Positions 34,201 through 41,344 of a stretch of 64,000 bases of DNA are shown in pieces (the stretch's first letter is position 1; each line of letters begins with the position of its first letter). The position numbers were made by a program, and so were the translations under genes. The notes beneath the pieces are model-generated. The model did no database searches, had not been told where the DNA came from, and worked only from the letters and a program-made list of their open reading frames with translations. The stretch covers positions 51,071 through 115,070 of the forward strand of contig CAMTWU010000002.1 in NCBI GenBank assembly GCA_947085525.1. Reading direction: 5' to 3'. The stretch comes from JACPYF01 sp947085525. Its GTDB lineage: Bacteria; Patescibacteriota; Saccharimonadia; Saccharimonadales; Saccharimonadaceae.

Positions 34201-34497
34201 GCCTCAGAAGCTCAGCTTGGTTTATCTGATTATCTCTATAGTAATCAATGGAATCTTCTGGCATCTAGTCAAAATGACACAACTAAAGCAAATTTTGTTA
34301 AACTAGTTACGGTTACCGACGAAAGCAGCAAACTTCTACCCGTCATTCTTGCCAATCAAACCAGAATCAGCAATAAAGGCAAAGTAACTATTACCTGTAT
34401 CGCGCTACAGCCTCAAAATACCAAAATCATAACAGTTAATAACGAAGATAGAAAGCTAAAAAAGGTAGCAATACCAGAAGGAGAGAGTTGTGAGTAA
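31204..34497 (+). CDS. Large secreted SGNH-hydrolase with Ig-like and calcium-binding repeats
   Basis: 1097 aa. Signal peptide or anchor at about 15-40 (ends NVFA|GQ), a beta-propeller-like region (about 60-330; repeats of SFSDNGQWIVVEA type), then an SGNH hydrolase: EYLALGDSYSSGEGDTN, ITAGGNDVDFG and FHPNANGNEAIA. Next come a Ser/Thr linker, an Ig-like beta domain, a thrombospondin type 3-like Asp-rich segment (DIDDDGVTDSQQ; DNDYDGIDDACD) and further beta domains. Probably an exported surface esterase. TATACT lies 14 nt upstream; an alternative start is Met-15 (31243). It overlaps the next gene by 8 nt. Confidence 0.87.
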   Translation: MRGLRSDVFKVSKMFILKLIFVVCFALISVLLYTHNVFAGQFSWISNTQPQVESSIKKPSLPAFCNTIERKIKGVTDPKNVCLSSHGNFNFGLYYDSGSIYKGAVSFGFDRELYPIDGMCGGYYKDCYYIADKDIMISRYYYSGSTFKTGFALFKNFSNRLTQVKDDLGRVTHYNFPIGTTTPDYVINATPTKSYNFSDNGQWIVVEAQKSGIVRINTDNLETFKFTNQYHSYGSGLDSSMELSISDDGQWVAVAGSNTSEYVYQLNEASCGYTLPTVSDINNTNYTQCPSKSIREALGDRADGLKFIMQPKLQDDGGQLSLYLGYYDYTQNGVINLLAPGYVVPSLEYLALGDSYSSGEGDTNQDATGNKYYRGWTDLEEAQGQPREKCHISTRSYPYRLAMSMGLGSPANNSSTKWQSIACSGAQTYDINEQNSKNYEGQGKGSALLLWSDGGRPRLKDFSNKEALKTRALDEFIPGRQKQIEFVKKYKPKAITITAGGNDVDFGGKLGKCVYQVDCDIASEEGRRNLGVEIKNQFTKFVNLYRDIRNTSPDTKVYVLGYPQIILDRADVQCPFSTHSLSIDERKVMVAGYWYINQVIETATRKAGVKYIDTSNSLVGYRLCESEKPYANGVIAGIGSKDERQESFHPNANGNEAIANSILSIVGSPGLINYTDYPTSSDSTISEVDIPNSDYLQTASSTSTPASEYQNITSSTVTRSQPINILIEQFSFKATSIIDVLIHSDPVSLGSYTTNENGSFNKEVEIPANTPVGYHTLIIRGETYSGEPIEFKQTIVVQSENSNDIDDDGVTDSQQTCGPFIDDSNKDNDYDGIDDACDPEISDVQPYRVRNGDTQKNENPEHMYIERNVNASSVTGISDDYDPDNDKWAIVAQSNKITNSGIPSHFWIDDNKVPHVSIRTNGRGCVQFTPRSLKIVKPNKVRNLKVEARNTNTCRSENVNADVDNNDIADNQQTLYRARNGISTNGEDPSSIYLERSSIASEAQLGLSDYLYSNQWNLLASSQNDTTKANFVKLVTVTDESSKLLPVILANQTRISNKGKVTITCIALQPQNTKIITVNNEDRKLKKVAIPEGESCE

Positions 34498-34786
34498 AAA
34501 AAATGCAGAACTAACACGATTTGGAAAAATAACTATTATACTGGGTCTAATTTCTGCCTTAGCTTATCTTGTAACAATAAAAAGTGATTTTGGTATGACT
34601 AATTCAAGCTTTGGTCAGCTTATTGCAGTATTGGGAATCTATAGCGCACTCGTAGCACTCGTAGCACTCGTAGCACTCATGAAGGTAAAAGGAAAACGAA
34701 ATAAAGTTTTCTTAGCATTCATTATTTTAGTATGTGTTTTTACTGCATCTATGCAACTACTAGGTGCCGCAGTTATTAATAGTTAA
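34490..34786 (+). CDS. Small three-to-four-helix membrane protein with 9-bp repeats
   Basis: 98 aa, mostly hydrophobic. GTG start at 34490 with SD GGAGAGAG inside the end of the SGNH gene. Helix two contains a tandem 9-bp repeat (GTAGCACTC, about 34651-34680) encoding Leu-Val-Ala three and a half times, so unit gain or loss would change helix length in frame. No family recognised. Operon partner of the secreted protein. Confidence 0.7.
   Translation: MSKKNAELTRFGKITIILGLISALAYLVTIKSDFGMTNSSFGQLIAVLGIYSALVALVALVALMKVKGKRNKVFLAFIILVCVFTASMQLLGAAVINS
34647..34680 (+). repeat. Tandem 9-bp repeat, about 3.5 copies
   Basis: Unit GTAGCACTC repeated in frame within a predicted membrane helix of the 98-aa protein; the encoded peptide is LVALVALVAL. 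Confidence 0.85.
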
Positions 34787-34842
34787 TTTAAAATAGACAA
34801 AGCTAAAAATGAAGGAATTAGCTGTACTTCAAGGAGAGAGCT

Positions 34843-35130
34843 GTGAGTAAAAAAAGTACAAAAGTATTAAGTAACACAAATATACTTCAAATACTAGAAA
34901 TTTTTCTGGTCATTTTCTGGTTATTTAGTTGGCTTAATGACTATATAAAAGGTGATTTATTTCTATACTACTGCTTACTCCTTTTTGTAATTACATTTAA
35001 TGCAATTTTATTAATAATAAAAAGTTTAAAATGGTATAAATTGATATGGGTGATGGTGCTATTTGCATCAATAGGAGCTAGTATGCTTATGGTGGTATCG
35101 TACAACTTATCCTTCAATTTACAATACTAG
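34843..35130 (+). CDS. Small membrane protein, possible relative of the preceding one
   Basis: 95 aa with three membrane helices. GTG start with SD GGAGAGAG and start context TGTGAGTAAAAAAA almost identical to the previous gene (34490), suggesting a local duplication of the ribosome-binding region. The protein sequences themselves differ. The 3' end overlaps the convergent deoxyribosyltransferase-like gene by 12 nt. Confidence 0.6.
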   Translation: MSKKSTKVLSNTNILQILEIFLVIFWLFSWLNDYIKGDLFLYYCLLLFVITFNAILLIIKSLKWYKLIWVMVLFASIGASMLMVVSYNLSFNLQY

Positions 35131-35520
35131 CTTTGAATTAATCGCCATAAATACACTTGGTAAAACATGAACAAAACTAGCTAACATTTCGTCAGCTGGT
35201 TTTTCGTTGCTGTAGATTGGTATTTTGCGTGAAAATGCCACACCCATCTCGAATGCTGCGCTGGTGCCGACATAGCCGTTGGGGCAGTGGAGCCACATGA
35301 AATCAGATTGGTATAGTGCGGTCAGGTGATGCTTTTCTATCTCCATCACCGTCAAATTTTTTTCGGCAATGTCGCGGACGAACTCTGTTTGGTTATCAAT
35401 CAAGTCTAGACGATGTGGTGATAATATCTGCACGCCATTTGTTGCTAACTCACGGTACAGGCGCTGCAAAGTTTCAAAGTCGCGGTGATACGAACCAGAC
35501 AACACACATCGCAGTACCAT
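35119..35520 (-). CDS. Nucleoside 2-deoxyribosyltransferase-like protein
   Basis: 133 aa. The start CVLSGSYHRDFETLQRLYRE (GSx-xx-G fold), the middle ITEKNLTVME-like acidic region and the C-terminal GYVGTSAAFEMGVAFSRKIPIY with Glu-x-Gly fit the nucleoside deoxyribosyltransferase-like fold. Two nt separate it from the Nudix gene upstream, so they are one operon, possibly nucleotide clean-up. Exact substrate unknown. Confidence 0.8.
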   Translation of the reverse strand: MVLRCVLSGSYHRDFETLQRLYRELATNGVQILSPHRLDLIDNQTEFVRDIAEKNLTVMEIEKHHLTALYQSDFMWLHCPNGYVGTSAAFEMGVAFSRKIPIYSNEKPADEMLASFVHVLPSVFMAINSKLVL

Positions 35521-35522
35521 GA

Positions 35523-36233
35523 CTAGAACTGATTTTTAGAATAATATTGGGTTTGCTCGACAAAACTATGTTCGCCCAGCCCCACCTGTCGCTCCATTTC
35601 GAAACTATCGTACTTTTTATCTAGTTTATCTATCTGATCCTGGGTTAGCCATTCATTTCGGCCGCCTTCGAACTCGTCTGACATTTCACCTGTCGGCTCG
35701 ACACCGTGCAGTACATGAAATATCTTGTCTTCGATAATATCGCCAGATTCTTTTGACACGACATGTTCGTGATACACACCACGATATTTTAGATCTGCCT
35801 GTAGATTAGTTTCTTCCATCAACTCGCGCTGGCCGGCTTGCACAATAGTTTCACCCCAACGAATCTTGCCCGTTGGGAATCCGTAAAAGCCATAGTAGGG
35901 ATGTTTCAATCGTTCTTGCACCAATAATTTCTGTTGACCATCAACAGTTTTCTCGATTACTAATATCACGGCAGATTTTGGCTGACGTTCGATGGTGTTT
36001 TGGTCGGTGTCTAGTTTGTTGGCATATTCTTTGCCACTAGTTGTCAGTTTGTATTGCCCACGATCGATCTTTTCGATATAACCAATATCAACCAGGCGCT
36101 GTACATGAAATTTGAAATGATCGCCATCTAGTTCGGTTGGTTTTTGCAGCTGCGAAAAGCTGGCAGATGGAACAAACAGCAATTCTCGCAAGATATGAGT
36201 TTGGGTTTGGTGAACATTCGCCTCGTGTGACAT
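35523..36233 (-). CDS. Nudix hydrolase with N-terminal winged helix
   Basis: 236 aa. Residues 1-80 look like a winged helix (LRELLFVPSASFSQLQKPTEL...FKFHVQRLVDIGYIEKI). The Nudix box GKIRWGETIVQAGQRELMEE fits GX5EX7REUXEE, with N in place of the later G. Layout resembles NrtR/regulator-type Nudix proteins. TATAGT lies upstream, with a 24-bp perfect palindrome further up at 36265-36288. Operon with the deoxyribosyltransferase-like gene. Confidence 0.9.
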   Translation of the reverse strand: MSHEANVHQTQTHILRELLFVPSASFSQLQKPTELDGDHFKFHVQRLVDIGYIEKIDRGQYKLTTSGKEYANKLDTDQNTIERQPKSAVILVIEKTVDGQQKLLVQERLKHPYYGFYGFPTGKIRWGETIVQAGQRELMEETNLQADLKYRGVYHEHVVSKESGDIIEDKIFHVLHGVEPTGEMSDEFEGGRNEWLTQDQIDKLDKKYDSFEMERQVGLGEHSFVEQTQYYSKNQF

Positions 36234-36264
36234 ATCTATAGGGTAACTATAAATTGGTACATTG

Positions 36265-36288
36265 TCTATGGAAGTCGACTTCCATAGA
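36265..36288. promoter_or_regulatory. Perfect 24-bp palindrome
   Basis: TCTATGGAAGTC followed by its exact reverse complement. It lies 2 nt past the kefB stop and about 30 nt upstream of the Nudix gene start, both on the minus strand. It could be the kefB terminator (weak T tract) or an operator for the winged-helix Nudix protein. Confidence 0.6.
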
Positions 36289-36289
36289 T

Positions 36290-37975
36290 TTATTTCAGTG
36301 CTGTGCTGCCAAGGTTTAATAAGTGCTTTTGTCGGTACTCGTTAAAGGCTTTGTGATTGGTGCCGTGTTTTTTGATAAATGCGCTGATACGTTCGCTACC
36401 AATATAGTGGGGTAACATGACGTAGGTTGCGCCGTGACGATACAAGGCTACTGCCTCTTCGTAATTGTCGGCGTGACATACAATTATAGTTTTTGGACTG
36501 ACCCGATGTGTGTAGCGGACTAACTGTTCGTTCGAATCATAATTTGTCATAGTGCTAACAATTAGGTGTGCGTTACGAATACCGATCTCGCGCAGCAGCT
36601 CGATATCGGTTGCATCACCGTATATAAACGGTACGCGCTGACGTTCGAGCGATTCAATAACCTCGGGATTATAGTCAATAACAACATATTTTTTGTGCAT
36701 TTGTTTGAATGTTTTTACAAATTCGTGGCCGCCCTTTTTGTAGCCAAACAAAATTAGTGAGTGGTTAGAGGTTTGGGTGACATCTTCTTCACGCGTTATG
36801 CGCTCTTTGAAAAATTCGAAACGCTGTTCTAGTGCCTGTAATATCTGGTTGTCGTATTGCATCAGATAGGTCGAGGTCGCGATAGTGATAACTGCAACTA
36901 ACGTGACGATTGCTGCCAGGTCAGCACCGATCATACCCGTACTGGCGGCCAGAACGATTAGGATGATTGAAAACTCACTAATTTGCGACAAGTTGATTCC
37001 TGCCTTGAAACTGGTGCGCTTTGTATAGCCGAATAGTCCCAGACCTACCATGACAGATAGAGGTTTGAGGAATATCACAACAGCGGACAGTACAATCGCA
37101 GGTAATATACCAGCTGCTAGATTGCCAAGGTTCAAGCTCTCGCCAAGTGTGATAAAGAACAGTACGATGAAGAAATCACGCAGAGGTTTCAGGCGAGATG
37201 CCATCTCTTGGCTGTATGGCAATCCTGCCAAGCTGACACCTGCGAACAACGCACCGACCTCGATAGAAAAGCCTGCTAGCTCGAAGATCGTAGCAACACC
37301 AAATCCCCAGGCGATCGTGAATAGGAACAACAACTCTTGGCTACTAGCAAACATTTTAGATAGTTTCGGCAGGACTTTTGTAGCAACCAGGTACAAAATA
37401 CCTGCTAATATGACGCCTTTTACAAACAGCAAGCCCAGCTCGACTGGTGAAAAACCGTTTTTGCCAGCAGCAACAAACAGTAGCGCAATTGTAGCGACGA
37501 TATCGTCGAGCAAGATCACGCCGATCGCGATCTGACCATGCAGACGAGTTTGCTCTTTTTTATCCGACAGAACTTTGACAATGATAATCGTCGAGCTAAA
37601 GAATAAAGCCAATCCGATCAGTAGCGCCTCAGTAAAGTTAAAGCCGAATGATTGCGTGATAAAGAATCCGACTGCACCAACAGTAACTAGCTCGGACAGT
37701 GCAACTAGAACTACAACCTTACCGAGCTTTTTGAAAACCCCGGCGTTCAAACCAAGACCGATAATAAATAGCAACAAGGTGATACCGATGCTTGAGAATA
37801 CTTCGAAGCTCTCGTTGCCTTTTGAAATCAAGTTAAAAGCCGATGGGCCAATCAAAATACCGGTCAGAATATAGCCGAGGATCAGGGGTTGTTTGAGCAG
37901 CCGAATAATCATAGATACGATCGTGACAAAGACGATAATGATACTGAGTTGCGCAAATATATCTAAACCATGCAT
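36290..37975 (-). CDS. CPA2-type cation/proton antiporter with TrkA-N domain
   Basis: 561 aa. About 12-13 membrane helices (1-385) of the Na+/H+ exchanger fold with GYILTGILIGPSAFNLI and the FSSTIIIVKVLSDKKE stretch, plus a C-terminal TrkA-N (RCK) domain with HSLILFGYKKGGHEFV, VVIDYNPEVIESL and FIYGDATDIELL. KefB/KefC-like K+/H+ exchange under nucleotide control is likely. The start is preceded by CATACATAC like murT. Confidence 0.93.
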   Translation of the reverse strand: MHGLDIFAQLSIIIVFVTIVSMIIRLLKQPLILGYILTGILIGPSAFNLISKGNESFEVFSSIGITLLLFIIGLGLNAGVFKKLGKVVVLVALSELVTVGAVGFFITQSFGFNFTEALLIGLALFFSSTIIIVKVLSDKKEQTRLHGQIAIGVILLDDIVATIALLFVAAGKNGFSPVELGLLFVKGVILAGILYLVATKVLPKLSKMFASSQELLFLFTIAWGFGVATIFELAGFSIEVGALFAGVSLAGLPYSQEMASRLKPLRDFFIVLFFITLGESLNLGNLAAGILPAIVLSAVVIFLKPLSVMVGLGLFGYTKRTSFKAGINLSQISEFSIILIVLAASTGMIGADLAAIVTLVAVITIATSTYLMQYDNQILQALEQRFEFFKERITREEDVTQTSNHSLILFGYKKGGHEFVKTFKQMHKKYVVIDYNPEVIESLERQRVPFIYGDATDIELLREIGIRNAHLIVSTMTNYDSNEQLVRYTHRVSPKTIIVCHADNYEEAVALYRHGATYVMLPHYIGSERISAFIKKHGTNHKAFNEYRQKHLLNLGSTALK

Positions 37976-38110
37976 GTATGTATGTTTTTTATTCCCCTAA
38001 GTTCTTGTGCTTTAAAGTATGACAGTTTTTATATGTTAGAGCAACTGTGATATAGCTGGAGCCCTGGCTATATAATAGACTTTATAATAAATTTATTTTA
38101 TAATCATACT

Positions 38111-38542
38111 ATGAGCGAACATGAAGGTGCAGAAATATTAAGACTTGATATAAGTACTCGAACACTTTTAGATGTACTGAGTATATATGCTAAAAAAAGT
38201 AAAAAAAATATTCCAGATATCTTAATAATAGAGATTGGACTTCCAGGGTACATTGTTGAAGATATTTTTAATCATAAAGAGATCAGTGAAGAACATAGAA
38301 AATTGATAGACGAATGGATAAAACACGAGAGAGTTATGCATATCGATATGTTTTCTAGTTATAAAAATGAATTAGCGGCTCACCGTATGGGTAAGTCCGC
38401 CACTGCATCAGGTGTGAGAGTGCAATCGATACCTGATAATCCCAGTGATATGTTTGGTGGCCTTGGAAATTTTTTCGAAGTAGGGCCTGAAGACGTGCAT
38501 CAAGATGATGGTCCAATAGATTTTTTTGATGATGATTACTAG
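38111..38542 (+). CDS. Hypothetical acidic protein, 143 aa
   Basis: Soluble; N-terminal half helical (LLDVLSIYAKKSKKNIPDI), C-terminal half with short Met-Ser-Gly and a strongly acidic tail ending DDDY. No family recognised. TATAAT 38099-38104 is 6 nt before the ATG. Sits between kefB and dnaK and its terminator-free 3' end runs into the dnaK CIRCE region. Confidence 0.6.
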   Translation: MSEHEGAEILRLDISTRTLLDVLSIYAKKSKKNIPDILIIEIGLPGYIVEDIFNHKEISEEHRKLIDEWIKHERVMHIDMFSSYKNELAAHRMGKSATASGVRVQSIPDNPSDMFGGLGNFFEVGPEDVHQDDGPIDFFDDDY

Positions 38543-38557
38543 AGATCAAAAATTTAA

Positions 38558-38584
38558 TTAGCACTCTTGACATGTGAGTGCCAG
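38558..38584. promoter_or_regulatory. CIRCE operator of dnaK
   Basis: TTAGCACTC (38558-38566), 9-bp spacer, GAGTGCCAG (38576-38584). The spacer carries a consensus TTGACA -35, with TATACT at 38591-38596 as -10 (18 bp spacing). A partial half-site GAGTGCTA recurs at 38613-38620. dnaK then has a leader with SD AGGAGG. Confidence 0.85.
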
Positions 38585-38659
38585 CTATAATATACTGGCA
38601 GTATAAGCACGTGAGTGCTAGAATAATTACAAGCAAATTATTAGGAGGAAATCTAAATT

Positions 38660-40579
38660 ATGGGTAAGATCATCGGAATCGACCTCGGTACAACTAACAG
38701 TGCAGTAGCCTACATGGTTGCGGGCAAGCCAGAAGTTATTGCGAATGCTGAAGGTAACCGAACTACGCCATCTGTCGTAGCAGTCAACAAAAAAGGCGAG
38801 CGTTTAGTTGGGCAAGTTGCTCAACGTCAGCGAGTAACGAACGCCAAAAACACTATCTATGGTGTGAAGCGTTTGATCGGTCGTAAGTTTACAGATAAAG
38901 AAGTACAAAAAGACATCGACCTGATGCCATTTGAAATCGTCAAAAAAGGCGATGGAGTCGCAGTAAAATTGGGCGATAAAGATGAAACACCAGAAGCTGT
39001 TTCGGCAATGATCCTGAGTAAGTTAAAAGCCGATGCCGAAGCGTTTTTGGGTGAATCTGTGACTGAAGCAGTTATCACTGTTCCAGCATATTTCGACGAC
39101 GCACAGCGCCAAGCAACCAAAGATGCGGGTAAGATTGCTGGGCTAGAAGTCAAACGAATCATCAACGAACCAACTGCAGCTGCCCTAGCCTATGGCCTAG
39201 ATCAGAAGAAAGAAGAAAAGATCGCAGTATTCGACCTAGGTGGTGGTACATTCGATGTATCTATATTAGAACTAGGTGACGGTGTGTTCGAAGTGAAATC
39301 TACCAACGGTGATACGCACCTAGGTGGTGAAGATTTTGACAACCGAATCGTCAACCATTTCCTAGACGAGTTCAAGAAAGAGAATGGAGTATATCTGAAA
39401 GGCGACAACGCAGCTATGCAACGTCTGAAAGACGAAGCTGAAAAAGCCAAAAAAGAACTATCATCTACACCGTCTACAGACATCAACCTACCATTCCTAA
39501 CTGCCGATGCAGACGGTCCGAAGCACTTTGAATACAAGCTAACTCGTGCCAAGCTAGAGGAGATCGTTGCAGATCTAATCGATGCAACTGCTATTCCGGT
39601 AGAAAAGGCTCTAAAGGACGCAAAACTAAAAGCCAGCGATATCGACGAAATCGTACTGGTTGGTGGTATGACACGTATGCCTGCAGTCGTCGAAAAAGTG
39701 AAATCAATTTTTGGCAAAGATCCGATGCAGGGTGTAAACCCAGACGAAGTTGTTGCTGTTGGAGCTGCGATCCAGGGTGGAGTATTAGCAGGGGACGTAA
39801 AGGATGTATTGCTACTAGACGTGACTCCCCTCTCACTGGGTATTGAAACACTAGGTGGTGTAACTCACAAATTGATCGAGCGAAACACAACTGTACCTAC
39901 TAGCAAGTCTGAAACATATTCAACCGCAGCTGACAACCAGCCACAAGTTGAGATCAACGTATTGCAAGGTGAGCGTGAAATGTCTGCTGACAACAAATCA
40001 CTCGGACGCTTTGTACTAGATGGTATCGCGCCAGCACCTCGCGGTGTACCACAAATCGAAGTTACCTTTAATATTGATGCAAACGGAATCTTGAATGTAA
40101 CTGCCAAAGACAAGGGAACTGGTAAAGAGCAATCTATCACTATCCAGGACAGTGGCAACATGAGCAAAGAAGATATCGAAAAAGCTCAAAAAGAAGCCGA
40201 AGCGCACGCCGAGGAAGATAAGAAAAAGCGTGAATCTATCGATGCTCGTAACACTCTAGAAAACGCTATCTACCAATCTGAGAAATTACCGGCCGAGAAC
40301 AAAGACAATATTTCTGATGACGACAAGAAAGTTATCGAAGATGCAGTAGAGGCAGGCAAGGAAGTCTTGGCTGATGAAAAAGCAGACAAAGACGCACTGG
40401 AAGCTGCAGCCAAAGAGCTGAATGACAAAATCATGCCAATTGGCGCGAAATTGTACGAAGCTGCCGCAGCCAAAGAACAGCCAGCTGAAGGTGAAGAAGC
40501 GAAAAGTCCGCCAGCTGGCGGAGACGAACCTGTAGAAGGCGAAGTAGTTGACGAAAAAGAAGATAAAAAAGAAAAATAA
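38660..40579 (+). CDS. dnaK: Chaperone DnaK (Hsp70)
   Basis: 639 aa. Full actin-like ATPase (IGIDLGTTNSAVA; phosphate-2 motif AVFDLGGGTFDVS; VLVGGMTRMP), the linker DVLLLDVTPLSLG, peptide-binding domain and helical lid, with an acidic tail ending EDKKEK. The tail has the 16-bp palindrome TCCGCCAGCTGGCGGA, read as SPPAGG, as an in-frame insertion-like element (40508-40523). Strong SD and CIRCE-controlled promoter. Monocistronic, closed by a terminator. Confidence 0.98.
   Translation: MGKIIGIDLGTTNSAVAYMVAGKPEVIANAEGNRTTPSVVAVNKKGERLVGQVAQRQRVTNAKNTIYGVKRLIGRKFTDKEVQKDIDLMPFEIVKKGDGVAVKLGDKDETPEAVSAMILSKLKADAEAFLGESVTEAVITVPAYFDDAQRQATKDAGKIAGLEVKRIINEPTAAALAYGLDQKKEEKIAVFDLGGGTFDVSILELGDGVFEVKSTNGDTHLGGEDFDNRIVNHFLDEFKKENGVYLKGDNAAMQRLKDEAEKAKKELSSTPSTDINLPFLTADADGPKHFEYKLTRAKLEEIVADLIDATAIPVEKALKDAKLKASDIDEIVLVGGMTRMPAVVEKVKSIFGKDPMQGVNPDEVVAVGAAIQGGVLAGDVKDVLLLDVTPLSLGIETLGGVTHKLIERNTTVPTSKSETYSTAADNQPQVEINVLQGEREMSADNKSLGRFVLDGIAPAPRGVPQIEVTFNIDANGILNVTAKDKGTGKEQSITIQDSGNMSKEDIEKAQKEAEAHAEEDKKKRESIDARNTLENAIYQSEKLPAENKDNISDDDKKVIEDAVEAGKEVLADEKADKDALEAAAKELNDKIMPIGAKLYEAAAAKEQPAEGEEAKSPPAGGDEPVEGEVVDEKEDKKEK
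40508..40523. repeat. 16-bp palindrome within dnaK
   Basis: TCCGCCAGCTGGCGGA, identical to 21141-21156 near tRNA-Asn. Here it encodes part of a Pro/Gly-rich stretch in the otherwise Glu/Ala/Lys-rich DnaK tail. Confidence 0.8.
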
Positions 40580-40592
40580 TAGATAAAAAGTT

Positions 40593-40623
40593 AAAGACCC
40601 GCTTTCCATAGCGGGTCTTTTTT
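40593..40623 (+). terminator. dnaK terminator
   Basis: AAGACCCGCT pairs with AGCGGGTCTT around TTCCAT and is followed by a T tract: a classic rho-independent terminator. Confidence 0.95.
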
Positions 40624-40669
40624 ATTTGCCAAGAGGAGTATAATAAAATTGTAACTAAGGGAGGTTTAT

Positions 40670-40918
40670 ATGGGATTTATAGGATGGATAATATTAGGTG
40701 GATTAGCAGGCTGGATTGCGTCAATGATCGCAAAAACTGACGAAAGTATGGGTGTACTGGCAAATATAGTTGTTGGTGTGATCGGTGCGTTTATCGGCGG
40801 TTTTGTATTTAGCCTATTCGGTGGCGAAGGTGTTAATGGGTTTAATATTTACAGCTTTTTGGTTGCACTAGTCGGTGCAGTTATCCTGCTATTTATCGTA
40901 CGAGCAATAAAACATTAA
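40670..40918 (+). CDS. GlsB/YeaQ/YmgE family membrane protein
   Basis: 82 aa, three helices, with GWIILGGLAGWIASMI and the family GVIGAFIGGFVFSLFGG. Often annotated as transglycosylase-associated; real role unknown, frequently stress-linked. It has a GGGAGG SD and TATAAT promoter upstream, and forms an operon with the next gene. Confidence 0.9.
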   Translation: MGFIGWIILGGLAGWIASMIAKTDESMGVLANIVVGVIGAFIGGFVFSLFGGEGVNGFNIYSFLVALVGAVILLFIVRAIKH

Positions 40919-40935
40919 CGAATAAGGGAGTATAT

Positions 40936-41337
40936 ATGGATGATCAAGAAGAAGTAACAGAAGTAAGAACTACAAAAGAACGAGTCGGGAATACAAATGT
41001 ACAAAAACAAAGTGTAGCGCACACCTCTAGCGTGCCTGCGACAATTTTAATACAAAGAGTTGTCTATTTTATTGTGGGAGTTATAGTGACATTTTTGCTA
41101 CTCAGGATAATACTGTTGTTGCTAGCTGCAAACCAAGGGAATGCGTTTGTTGACTTTGTGTATACAGTCGGTGGTTTTTTTGCTGCGCCGTTTTATGGCA
41201 TATTCAGCTACCAACCAACATATGGAACATCAACACTAGAGATAAGTTCGATTGTGGCTATTATCGTATATCTACTAGTAGGTTGGGGTATAGCAAAACT
41301 ACTGACAATTGGTAGTAATCGCGAAGATCGAGCGTAG
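40936..41337 (+). CDS. YggT-like membrane protein
   Basis: 133 aa. Charged N-terminus (about 35 residues) followed by helices at about 42-65 and 100-122; the hydrophobic FIVGVIVTFLLLRIILLL and a following FFAAPFYGIFSY block resemble the YggT family. Function unknown. AAGGGAG SD; 17 nt after the GlsB-like gene. Confidence 0.65.
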   Translation: MDDQEEVTEVRTTKERVGNTNVQKQSVAHTSSVPATILIQRVVYFIVGVIVTFLLLRIILLLLAANQGNAFVDFVYTVGGFFAAPFYGIFSYQPTYGTSTLEISSIVAIIVYLLVGWGIAKLLTIGSNREDRA

Positions 41338-41344
41338 TTACAAG

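Noticed and set aside
37050..37535. 161-aa frame on the plus strand within kefB
   Set aside because: Shadow of the antiporter gene; composition (Asn/Thr/Pro-rich) is typical of reverse-complemented membrane proteins.
40270..40609. Phe/Ser-rich minus-strand frames inside dnaK
   Set aside because: Reverse complement of the Lys/Glu/Ala-rich DnaK tail gives long but meaningless frames.
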